Shown here piece after piece: positions 1 through 7,905 of a DNA stretch of 13,846 bases. Numbering within the stretch: the stretch's first letter is position 1; each line of letters starts with the position of its first letter. Made by a program: the position numbers and the translations under genes. The notes under the pieces were generated by a model that had not been told where the DNA came from, did not search any database, and saw only the letters and a program-made list of their open reading frames with translations. The DNA comes from Smittium mucronatum (taxonomy: Eukaryota; Kickxellomycota; Harpellomycetes; Harpellales; Legeriomycetaceae): assembly GCA_001953115.1 (NCBI GenBank), contig LSSL01003561.1, forward strand, positions 1-13,846, read 5' to 3'.

Positions 1-156
1 GTATTAGTATTAGTATTAGTATTAGTATTAGTATTAGTATTAGTATTAGTATTAGTATTAGTATTAGTATTAGTATTAGTATTAGTATTAGTATTAGTAT
101 TAGTATTAGTATTAGTATTAGTATTAGTATTAGTATTAGTATTAGTATTAGTATTA
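1..156. repeat. (GTATTA)26 hexanucleotide microsatellite
   Basis: Twenty-six uninterrupted copies of GTATTA run from the first base and end at ATCAATTGG. No variant unit is seen, so the array is young or actively homogenised. It begins at base 1, so its true length is unknown; the window or contig may start where the assembly stopped resolving it. A short T homopolymer tract follows at about 167-179. It is not in the usual orientation of a left-end telomere, where a C-rich strand is expected. Confidence 0.97.
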
Positions 157-1784
157 ATCAATTGGTTTTTTTTTTTTTTCTTTGTATGCAATTTATTTAG
201 TATTATTATTTTGAGCTTCTATTTAAATTATTCTTTTTAATCTTTCTTAAATAAATTATTAACAAAAATCTTAAATTATTCATTGTTATCAATAATTCAG
301 TCCATGTTTTCGGGCTATGAACGTCATAATAAATGGTATCTGAGTTTGATCAGTTTTTCTTTTATTAATTTTCATCTTAATTGGATATTATTATCAGTTA
401 TATTTTTAGATTTATTTCTGAATTTGTATTTTTTCCTCAAGTAACTTATTCTTTTGTCATGAAATACATAATCTCTAAACAGGAATTTATAAATAGAATG
501 AGAACTTAATATTTTATCTATTATTCATGCATATCATTGAATTCCCTTTTATCAACTATAGCAAGCTCATTAATCAATCTATGTAAATAAATTCCGATTA
601 AAGAACTCTTACTTTAAAACAATAAAAAAAAATTTTAAAAAAAGTTATATAATTTAATTCATTAGCTCGACTTCAAGTGTTTATATACAATTTTAAATCA
701 AATTTAACACCATTTGAATTTCGATTTGTAATCTTCTAAAATTATATGTTTTGCAACATGAACAAAAAAAAATATAACAAGCTTGCTAGATTTCATGATA
801 TTTTATTTAATTAAAGTTTTTTCCTCATAATAAGACTAAAAGTATAACTTCTTTTCCACAGTGTCCAAAATTTTGAAACCTATACTAGTATAAAATTTAT
901 AATATCTAGGCATTAAAAACATCCACGATAAGCTAAAAAATATAATTTATGAAGGATAGGCTTTTTTATTGATAATTTGTTGGTTTATATTGGCCATTTT
1001 TGTTTTAAGAAATTTCGAAAAACAAATTAATAATTGAAAGTAATTTATGTTATTTGATTTGAAAATTCACAAAAATGACACAAATTGATTTTTTTTACTT
1101 AATTTGATAAATAAATTTATTTTTGATTTTTAAAATCATAATTTGATTCAAATTTACTTAATTTCATTATTTTTAATCAAATTTGATTCAATTTTACAAT
1201 TTAAACTTAATTAAAGTGTTTTGAAATGGCCGAATTCATTGTGTTTATCAGTATATAATAGATTTTAAACCCCATTAAAAAGAAAAATTATCTAGGATGC
1301 CATGCATATGCTGGGTAGATATACATGTTAGTCATTTTTTCATCTTTATCATAGTGTAAGAAAAATTTCTTACACACGAGTTGCTACGGTTAAACAATCA
1401 ACTATAACAATAAGGGTAAAAAAAATGGGGATTCACAATGGTTTTGCCTTTATATTTAATCATAGGTACACACCGACGCTTAATCCATTAACACATCTGC
1501 TCGATTACACAAATTAAACCGGTATCGTATCCTTAAGGGAAAAAGCAATTGAGTTAATCTTTACTAATTTATTAATCCTTTCTAGTCTCTAGCTTTAGTC
1601 TTTTCTATTCCTTTGTTTTAATCGTTTAAAATAAATACATTTTTATTGTCTAAACCCGCTTGGTAACTAATTCCATTAGTATTCGGCCTTAAAAAATATT
1701 CATCTTTTAAGAAAAATAAATACTTACAAAAATTATTTTAATAGAAATTTCATATTATATTATATTCTAAATCACTTTTAAAAT
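157..1784. other. A+T-rich non-coding stretch
   Basis: No open frame of gene-like length or composition is seen on either strand, and no tRNA, rRNA or splice-bounded coding block was recognised. The bases are overwhelmingly A and T with many homopolymer runs. A slightly less A+T-rich patch lies at about 1280-1560. The only local structures noted are the hairpin at 1354-1375 and weak inverted motifs (GGCCATTT at 992-999, AAATGGCC at 1224-1231) around an extremely A+T-rich core. Confidence 0.7.
1354..1375. repeat. Perfect 10-bp hairpin
   Basis: GTGTAAGAAA, a two-base AA loop, then TTTCTTACAC: a perfect ten-base-pair inverted repeat in otherwise unstructured A+T-rich DNA. No coding context is visible. 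It may be a remnant of a small inverted-repeat element or chance. Confidence 0.6.
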
Positions 1785-2208
1785 AGTAAATTTGCATTTT
1801 GTCTGTGTTAAACACATAAAAAAAGTGCACGTATGTAATTTTTTTATATTAGATTGATATTTTAAACTGAGGCTCCTAAATTTTCAAAAGATAGGTTTAA
1901 AGATTTTAGCCTTTCAATTTTTCATTTTTAATACAAATATTTACATTTTGATGTGTAACCATTAATTTATCAAATTTATGTTAGAAAAATAATCTCTGTA
2001 ACCAGTTTAAATGCTCAAATTGTAAGTGGTGTACTTGATGTTTAGATAATTTGGTATTTAAACAACTATATGTTAATAAAAGTATATTTTGAATTTTAAC
2101 ACTTTTTTTTATACTTTTAGGAATATAGACCAGATTAAATTCACATTTAACCATATAATTATCTCGATGAGATTAGATTCTTCCATCTCACTTAAGAATA
2201 AGTAAATA
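1785..2208 (+). repeat. Dispersed repeat, copy A
   Basis: This stretch aligns in direct orientation with 2858-3268. The best-preserved block is at the start (AAATTTGCATTTTGTCTGTG here against AAATTTGCCTTTTATCTGTG in copy B), followed by similar CATAAA...AAAGTG blocks. A central block shares TTTTTCATTTTT. Towards the end both have TTAGGAATA and, last, CATCTCACTTAAGA here against CGTCCCACTTAAGA in copy B. The copies have diverged by substitutions and small indels. No coding capacity is seen. The family is not recognised; a degenerate non-autonomous transposon is one possibility. The ends are approximate. Confidence 0.6.
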
Positions 2209-2224
2209 GGCCTAAATAATTTGG

Positions 2225-2400
2225 GATAGGACAAATGTAAACTGATACAAAATTAACTGCATTGATACAAAATCAATAATTTCATACAATTCAAACAATG
2301 GAATGTATTTATCCAAACAAAATTATATATATTAATAAAAAGGTTTTAGGTTTTAATTTATAGGCCAGTTAATAATTTAAAAACTTATATTCGATAAAAA
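2225..2400 (-). repeat. Dispersed repeat R, copy 1 (inverted, uninterrupted)
   Basis: Read on the minus strand, this matches the two flanks of the DIRS element joined together: 3380-3469 followed by 7829-7905. The join is visible here as ATTTTGTTTGGATAAATACA (minus strand, about 2323 down to 2304), with no insert. It also shares a 25-base exact match with copy R3 (here 2231-2255, there 8792-8816 inverted). The motif TTTTGTATCA occurs twice. It is non-coding. The outer limit near 2400 is approximate. Confidence 0.75.
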
Positions 2401-2857
2401 ATCTAATTATTCTATATGTAGTTTATTAGATCTTGATTTTTTATGTCCAAAAAAATAAAAATATGGATTATATGATACAAAAAATGGTTTATGTTTTGCA
2501 TCAAAAAAATGAAGTTTAATTGAATAACACTTTGATATATCTATTAATAATCATATAAGATTTTTAAATTTGAATTTTTCTATTAAAAAAGCTAATAAAT
2601 TTGAAATCAAATTAAATGAAAGCGTTCAAAAATTATTAAATATGTTTTTTTTTAGTAAAGAATAACCTAAAGACAAAACTTTGGAAAAAAAAATTCTATA
2701 ATTTTCCTGGTTTCCTAAAATTAACCAGGTTAATATAAATAGAGGCCCAATTTTCAACTTTTTAAAATATATCTTTGAATCGTCATATATTAATGTATAA
2801 TATATAGAACATATAAAAAATAATTTCAAAATTTATCCCATTCAACTTTACTTATAT
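2401..2857. other. A+T-rich non-coding stretch between repeats
   Basis: No gene is supported. A minus-strand frame of 67 codons at 2626-2829 is rich in Ile, Leu, Phe, Tyr and Lys, as expected from translating A+T-rich DNA, and has no recognisable domain. A further GATACAAAA motif like those in repeat R occurs near 2476. Confidence 0.6.
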
Positions 2858-3268
2858 TATAAATTTGCCTTTTATCTGTGTTTAACGCATAAATAAAGTG
2901 TTTTCATATATGTTTTATTGTAAATATTAATATTTCAAGGATATGATTAATTTTAAAATAGATGATGTTATATTTTGGACATTCAAATTTTTCATTTTTG
3001 ATAGAAAAGTTGTAAATTTCTTGTTTAAAAAATTGATTAATAAATATAAATTAATATCCCATTATTCAAGCTAAAGAATCAATTACTAAAAATTACTTAG
3101 ATATTAAATGTGAATATGCTGAGTAAGTACATATTTATAAATGTATATCTCAAAATTATCAATTCTTTAAACATCTTAGGAATACAAATTCTACATAAAT
3201 TACTATTATAATACTCGATTTATCACAATTAATTAGATGATTTCGTCCCACTTAAGACGAATTAATTA
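2858..3268 (+). repeat. Dispersed repeat, copy B
   Basis: Diverged direct copy of 1785-2208, starting about 1.07 kb downstream of it. It keeps the initial TTTGCCTTTTATCTGTG block, the central TTTTTCATTTTTGATA block, TTAGGAATACA and the closing CCCACTTAAGACGAATTAAT. Copy B is followed after about 75 bp by repeat R copy 2 in direct orientation. Copy A is followed by repeat R copy 1 in inverted orientation. The two families therefore lie side by side twice, but in different relative orientation. Confidence 0.6.
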
Positions 3269-3344
3269 TTGTAATTCAACTTTATGGATAAATTGTGTGG
3301 ATAATCAGGAGATGAAACTAAATAAAACGCAGAAATATAACGGT

Positions 3345-3469
3345 CGAGATTTCCTAAGTACTAGCTTGCTATTTGCTAGCTGATTGAACTATATTTGAAG
3401 TAGAAATTTTCGAATTATTACTGACCAATAAATTAAATTTAAAATCCTTGTATTAATCTAAATAATTTT
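3345..3469 (+). repeat. Dispersed repeat R, copy 2, left part
   Basis: This piece, with 7829-7905, forms one copy of repeat R that the DIRS element has split. It matches copy R3 from its start (TTTCCTAAGTACTAGC here, TTTCCTAAATACCAGC at 8605) and copy R1 over its last 90 or so bases (ACTGACCAATAAATTAAATT here, ACTGGCCTATAAATTAAAAC in R1). It ends exactly where the retroelement begins, at ATAATTTTGTT. Confidence 0.75.
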
Positions 3470-3505
3470 GTTTAAATTAATTGAGCCCTTTAGGGCGAAG
3501 ATTAC
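3470..3505. repeat. Outer extension of the DIRS downstream end, with GTT boundary
   Basis: These bases lie outside the part shared by the two inverted terminal repeats and have no counterpart at the 7827 end. GTT at 3470-3472 is followed by TAAATTAATTGAGCCCTTTA and an imperfect palindrome centred on GCCCTTTAGGGC (3485-3496). The same segment is found, base for base in length, in the internal complementary region (3719-3754, reverse complement). It is therefore part of the element and not host flank. An extension of one terminal repeat is a known feature of DIRS-1. Confidence 0.8.
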
Positions 3506-3650
3506 TTCATATTATACGAAAACAGGAGACATATTAAGTGTTACCATATTATTGGGTAAAAATAAACCGAAATATAATCCTATAAAATAAATTGAACTAA
3601 ATTTTTTTTATGTTATGGGCTGTGAAGTACGGCTAAAGATATCCTTATCA
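3506..3650. repeat. DIRS inverted terminal repeat, downstream end
   Basis: Reverse-complement partner of 7684-7827. Exact shared runs include TAAACCGAAATATAATCC, GGCTGTGAAGTACGGCT and AGATATCCTTATCA. Substitutions elsewhere show that the two repeats have drifted apart since insertion. In the coding direction this is the 3' end of the element. Confidence 0.92.
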
Positions 3651-3686
3651 TCTTTCAGCAAAGGTTAATGGGAACGGTGGGAGGGA

Positions 3687-3783
3687 CTTAACATGTCTCC
3701 TATTTTCGTATAATATGAATTAATTGAGCCCTTTAGGGCTCAATTAATTCTAACATTATACATCAAATAGGAGAAATATTAAG
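3687..3783. repeat. DIRS internal complementary region (circle-junction copy)
   Basis: The left half (3687-3718, CTTAACATGTCTCCTATTTT onward) is the reverse complement of the outer end of the downstream repeat (3506-3538). The middle (3719-3754) is the reverse complement of the extension 3470-3505. The right part (about 3755-3783, ATTATACATCAAATAGGAGA onward) is the reverse complement of the outer end of the upstream repeat (7797-7827). The region therefore states both termini joined head to tail, with AAC (GTT on the other strand) at 3752-3754 as the junction trinucleotide. In DIRS elements this region is thought to template completion of the circular DNA. Confidence 0.9.
3717..3750. repeat. 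34-bp near-perfect palindrome at the DIRS circle junction
   Basis: GAATTAATTGAGCCCT, a two-base TT centre, then AGGGCTCAATTAATTC: two perfect 16-base arms. It lies two bases from the GTT junction. The equivalent palindrome at the element's own terminus (3473-3507) has lost symmetry in one arm. Its position suggests a recombinase-binding site or a replication/processing hairpin; that role is inferred. Confidence 0.85.
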
Positions 3784-3789
3784 TTATTT

Positions 3790-4566
3790 CAAATCATTAA
3801 ATCAACTCAGTCAAGCTATTCGAAGAATTTCTTGTGAGTAGATAATATGTATCAAGTATGGAATAGTTTTATCAAAAGGCATGGATAACTATTTCATCTC
3901 TATATACACTCGAGTTAGCAGCCAGTGTGGCCCCGATCTCTCTACCCTTTGGTATGGAATCATCCGGATCATTGCTGATGAGAGCGGAAATACTATGGAT
4001 GTATCTAGTAATACTGTCTACATATAATGGCTTTTCACTGTAGCTAATAAATCTGACAAGACTGTTTACTTCCCATGACCTATTGTTCGCTTGTGTTTAG
4101 AGCGTAGGTTGCGAGCAACCATTTCTTTATAAAAAGTATAATAGTATACTGAGAAGAGTATAGGGTCGGAATGCGTGCGTATTTGACATATTTTTTCTAC
4201 CGTTCAGCCTCCTCGCTTTTCCTTGGGTGCTATTATCACCAAGTGAAGTACGTATTTTTCGACTCAACTTCTGTAATCATAGATATGGTAAATTTCACTG
4301 GCTTTTAGAAATCCTGACACAGCAAAAAGCCAGAATAGTTTAGATGTGATTTGTTTGATCGAAAGATTTTTTGTCGGTTTCCATTCCCTAAATTGTCTCA
4401 GAATAGGCGATATGTCGATTTTTGGTATTACGAATTATCTTATTCAAGCTTCATCCAAAGTATTAAGGAACTCTGAAAACATGGATTTCTTGGCTATATC
4501 CTCTGCATTGTCGGTGAGCATCAGTATAGCGGACTTATAGGATCTAATCGTACCGATCTTCAATTT
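3790..4566 (-). pseudogene. Tyrosine recombinase of the DIRS element, decayed
   Basis: Minus-strand translation gives an amino-terminal GTIRSYKSAIL motif at about 4552, typical of the DNA-binding helices of DIRS-type recombinases. A block reading FWLFAVSGFLKASEI follows at about 4340-4290; it corresponds to the first catalytic box, where an Arg is normally expected and Lys is now found. The carboxyl box IGATLAANSSVYRDEI is at about 3925-3880, followed by HAF. The blocks lie in different frames with stops between them, so the enzyme is inactive. In the family this protein integrates the circular cDNA and replaces the DDE integrase of LTR elements. It is the last coding block before the internal complementary region. 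The limits are approximate. Confidence 0.8.
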
Positions 4567-4879
4567 TTTTCATAAATAATTCTGCTAGGTAATTAATTAT
4601 TTGAGGTGCGGAAATTGGAGAAATAATCTCTTAAGATATTCTCCAGTCTAAAAAACACTGTTGGATAGTACTTTATCTGGATCAAAGTTTAATAAGTCGT
4701 CCTTTTGAAAAGATAAAGTCAATGGAATAATTTCCGAGACCCTGAGTTTCGAGGAAGCTCTGCTGACTCTCTAAGCTATCAATTTCCTATGCTTTTTTTT
4801 CGAGAGCGGGGACTTTCCGCTTCCTGGGTCTGGAATTACCGTTTTTGCCTGTAGTATTATCGGCTTTGATATTTAAAGT

Positions 4880-6762
4880 GCTATTATGTAGGGGAGCCAT
4901 ATCGCCAACTTTCACATTGGAGTGACTAAAGTCATTGTTATCCGCACCCTGCGCAGTTTTTGGACTACCTTGGAGATCAAGTTCCATGGTAGGCAAAAGT
5001 ATGGGTTGTTACATTCTGAAAAATTGTAGGCTATTGCGTTCTGACCTACTGCTTTTTCTTCCTGGAACCTTCTGAAGTAGATCTTAACTTTCTTGTTCAG
5101 TTGTATTGCAAAAATATCCACGTCGTGGGGTCCGTGCAGTGATTTCAGCTTCGAGAAAGTTTTCATGGACAATAACCATTCTTTCTGAGCAGTCAACCTG
5201 CTTGGGGAATCCGCTGAATTCATTAATTATGGGAATAAGTCACTTGTGGTCTGGTATTCATTTCCAGACAGTGCTTCCAAATTTCTTCCGAAATTTTTAG
5301 TAGTTTGTGTGATTTTGTATTTCCAAACTTCTTCACTTACGATAGAGTTTTCGTGTTGTCTAAGTATGCTAGAACTGCTCTTTCCTTGACTTCTTTGAGC
5401 TTTACGGCGTATAATACTGTCTTTAGTTCCTTGGAGTTGATATACATTAATGCCTCCGGTAAATTCCATATCCCCGAGTAACTTCGGAGTCCGACACTAT
5501 CTCCCAAGCCGAGTAGCTATAGTCTGTGAATATCTCCAGCTCCGGATTCTCTGGAAGGAATGAGATCCCAGTCCATTCTCTTAGTGATTCTTCAAGAAAT
5601 TTATATTCTGGACTGCCAGCTCTGTTAGAAAAACGGTCATCGTCCATGATTTCATACTATTCATGAAACGACTCTTCAGTTCTAATAAACATTTAAAATC
5701 ATTCTATCTGAGAGAAGGGCAATTTAAATTGTCTTAACTTTGTCAATAAAGCTCTCTAAGCATCTGAGCGTTGTCTTGCCGGCCTTCAGTAGTTTTCTGG
5801 TTTCCCTGAGTAAATCCCTGATCTTGATTTGAGGAACTTTCAACGGCATTTCCCTGGTGTTGATTGAAATTCCTAGATGTGTTATAAATTGTGATGGAAT
5901 TATTGATTACTTGACCTTTTTGGCTAGTGATCCAAGCTCCGAGAGCTTGAAGTACACTAGGGCTGTATTTTTTGTGCATACTTCCTTGGTTTCCCAAGGA
6001 TCAGCAAATCTTATAGGCTTGCTGAAACCCACATTCCCTTGGATTTGGCCCATTCTAAAACTGGCCGTATTATCTTAATAAATGTCAAAGGACTGATTGA
6101 AAGCTCAAAAGTAAGGTCCCTGAATTGGAAAGAACGACCGTTCCGTTGGAATAGAAGGAATTTCCTGCATTTCTTGCATACCAGGATTTGCATAAATGAA
6201 TTTTGTAGGTCTAAAGAAGTGAGATAATCCTTCCTGCGTATCATGCAGCATATCGATTTCAGGGTTTAAATTTTGAAATTCTGATCCTCTACTTGTGAAT
6301 TGAGTTTTCTCAGGTCCAGTCAGGGCGTAGGTCTCCAGTTTTCTTAGGAATCGTGAAAATTTGACTGTAGAAACTCGGAGTACGTGGCTGTACTTCCTCT
6401 ATGGCGCGTTTTGGCAGCAGGACCAATACTTCCTTCGTTAGAATGATCCTCGCTTCCTTGGTTAACTTCCTCTTGTTCCGCTGCGGGTGTGATGTCAGCG
6501 GAGGACCTTCCAAAATTTTTTTGGCGATTTCGTCATCTTTGAAAAACAAAAGTCGAATAATTTTAGCTGAAGTTTCGCCGCCTTCGGCGGCGAAACTTCT
6601 ACTCCAGTTATTCGAACTTTCTTTTTTAACTGTTCCGAGATCTTGAGTGTCTGATTCACTGATTTTTGCTTAATGAGGGATGGGTTCTTGAATGGGATCT
6701 TGAATCCCTCTTTCGCTATGTTCTGAGCCCATTTGCTGTCGGTAAGCTTGGCCCATACCTAA
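4880..6762 (-). pseudogene. Reverse transcriptase / RNase H of the DIRS element, decayed
   Basis: In coding order, the amino-terminal block WAKLTDSKWAQNIAKEGFKI starts at 6755. After a frame change, FYSQIFTIPKKTGDLRP lies at about 6372-6320 (DIRS form: FYS.LF.VPKKTGGLRPV). Motif A, LTSLDLQNSF, is at about 6223-6194. The active-site YLDD box at about 6019-6008 is broken: it reads SL, stop (6013-6011), D, then LLI. RNase H begins at FTDYSYSAW (5530-5504). NSADSPSRL (5220-5194) and GPHDVDIFAIQLNKK (about 5133-5086) follow. The closing block LPWNLISKVVQKLRR and the VTPMWKLAIWLPYI stretch end near 4890. Several frameshifts separate these pieces, so no full-length product is possible. The protein normally copies element RNA into DNA and removes the RNA strand. 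Confidence 0.88.
6552..6617. repeat. G+C-rich hairpin within the RT amino-terminal region
   Basis: GAAGTTTCGCCGCC, TTC, GGCGGCGAAACTTC (6569-6599) is a perfect 14-base-pair stem with a three-base loop. It is extended by outer arms TCGAATAA (6553-6560) and TTATTCGA (6609-6616), with mismatched bases between. The core is the most G+C-rich spot in the window. It lies between the first RT block and the PKKTG block, where the reading frame also changes. It may be a small palindromic insertion or a structure native to the element. Confidence 0.8.
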
Positions 6763-7004
6763 TTGAACATAGCTAGTCGCCCCCCGACTGAGTGATCTGA
6801 GATTGGTCCTACTTGTTCCCTCTTAAGCGGCCCCTTCCAGGAAAATTTCGTTAACTTTTTTGAGGACTGTTATTTGGGGCTGGGGTACTAGCGGCTGAGG
6901 TTTTTAGCGCAGTTGAAACAATACTGCTGGTGCTCTTATACGAGACTGATACGTGCTAGTGCTTACTAAAGGGCTGGACTCGTCTCTTACGGGTTTTAGT
7001 TTTT

Positions 7005-7577
7005 TTACTTGCAAGAAATGAATTGAAGACATCCTGGTCCATCAGAGGATTTGTGTCTGTTTCGAATATGCTTTACTCGTCTTGGGAGTTCCATTCCCTT
7101 GTGGCGATTGTACAGTCTATTCTGAGTTACTGAGGTTGCTATATCGAATAGCAAGATACGCATAATTTTTGCGAAAGTAATATCGGGGTCATCAGTCACT
7201 ATTATTCCAGGATTATCCTGAATCTTCCTATGTTCATAATAGTCAATTGTTATAGTGGCCTGAGTTAGCGCGGTCTGAATTGCATATAAAGTCGAGTACA
7301 ATTTCTTAACTGCATTCGGCTCCGACTCGTTCAACGGCGGTGGGAAATAGAACATATAACAGGTCTTTAGGCACTTATAAAGAGCGGTCTTTCGGTCCTC
7401 GTCAGATAGAGGAGTTCTAAAAAATTTCTTTTCGATAGAAGGCAACGCTTCCGAGAGTTCTGCGTAGACGGAAAGTTCAGTGATGGGAACTTTCGGTATA
7501 TTAAACGGGCCCTCCTCCTCTAACTGAGGCTCCCTTTTGCGTATTAACTTACGGACTAACGCTGTAAGTTCATTCAA
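7005..7577 (-). pseudogene. Gag-like ORF of the DIRS element
   Basis: An open stretch of about 190 codons lies at the start of the element, just inside the upstream terminal repeat and before the reverse transcriptase. That is the Gag position in DIRS elements. The product is mostly helical and charged, with no zinc knuckle seen. Notable segments are KLIRKREPQLEEEGPFNIPK near the start, a central SEPNAVKKLYSTLYAIQTAL stretch and a basic carboxyl end (ELPRRVKHIRNRHKSS). No ATG opens this frame: the open stretch begins at a TTG and is open further upstream, so the original start is lost or lies elsewhere. It ends at a TAA at 7007-7005, before the Ser/Thr-rich linker seen in other frames down to about 6780. 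The function is inferred from position; sequence similarity alone would not name it. Confidence 0.65.
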
Positions 7578-7683
7578 ATTGTCGTTTTTATCTTCAGAAA
7601 TTGTAAATTGTTTTAAATATTTAAATAAAATATTTAGAAAAGAAAATCTTTTATGCTGGTAGAGTACGTTTGCGAAAGAAAAA

Positions 7684-7827
7684 ATGATAAGGATATCTCT
7701 AAGCCGTACTTCACAGCCTAAATCATAATAGAATTTTAGTTCACTTTATTTCATCGGATTATATTTCGGTTTAGTTTTACCCAAATGATGGTAGCACTTA
7801 ATATATCTCCTATTTGATGTATAATGT
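7684..7827. repeat. DIRS inverted terminal repeat, upstream end
   Basis: Reverse complement of 3506-3650. It starts with TGATAAGGATATCTCTAAGCCG and ends TATTTGATGTATAATGT, directly followed by TGG of the split repeat R. The last 31 bases are restated in inverted form at about 3754-3783. It lacks the 36-base extension of the other end. In DIRS elements the upstream terminal repeat carries the promoter; no clear core promoter was picked out here. Confidence 0.92.
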
Positions 7828-7828
7828 G

Positions 7829-7905
7829 TGGATAAATACATTCCATTGTTGATTTGTATGAAATGGTTGATTTTGTAAAATCTACTTAATTTTGATCATT
7901 TAATT
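7829..7905 (+). repeat. Dispersed repeat R, copy 2, right part
   Basis: This continues the copy interrupted at 3469. TGGATAAATACATTCCATTG at 7829-7848 matches the minus strand of R1 (about 2315-2296) exactly. The next bases (GATTTGTATGAAATGGTTGA) match with few changes. The similarity fades near TTTCTAGTC at about 7905-7913. Confidence 0.75.

Larger units (their letters stand above)
3470..7827 (-). mobile_element. DIRS-type tyrosine-recombinase retrotransposon, decayed
   Basis: The element is about 4.36 kb and its coding direction is minus. In coding order it has an upstream inverted terminal repeat (7827-7684), a Gag-like region, reverse transcriptase, RNase H, tyrosine recombinase, an internal complementary region (3783-3687) and a downstream inverted terminal repeat (3650-3506) with an outer extension to 3470. 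This order, the inverted rather than direct terminal repeats, and a recombinase in place of a DDE integrase define DIRS elements. Every coding domain is recognisable but carries stops and frameshifts, so this copy cannot make its own proteins. Its base composition is visibly richer in G+C than the flanks. It sits inside a copy of repeat R. No target-site duplication beyond a GTT/GTG trinucleotide is seen, as expected for recombinase-mediated integration. Confidence 0.93.

Noticed and set aside
1..156. Telomere
   Set aside because: At a left end the strand shown should be the C-rich one of a G-rich telomere unit. Here the unit is GTATTA, with G on the shown strand and no G run, so a microsatellite is the simpler reading.
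992..1231. MITE bounded by GGCCATTT/AAATGGCC
   Set aside because: Only eight bases pair, there is no visible target duplication, and such matches are expected by chance in this composition.
2626..2829. 67-codon minus-strand frame
   Set aside because: Composition is what A+T-rich non-coding DNA gives (Ile, Leu, Phe, Tyr, Lys), with no domain, no splice context and no neighbour suggesting a gene.
4346..6646. Plus-strand open frames across the retroelement
   Set aside because: They are antisense shadows of the minus-strand RT, RNase H and recombinase blocks, which have clear family motifs.
3470..7827. LTR (Ty3/Gypsy-like) retrotransposon
   Set aside because: The terminal repeats are inverted and not direct, and the last coding block matches a tyrosine recombinase, not a DDE integrase.
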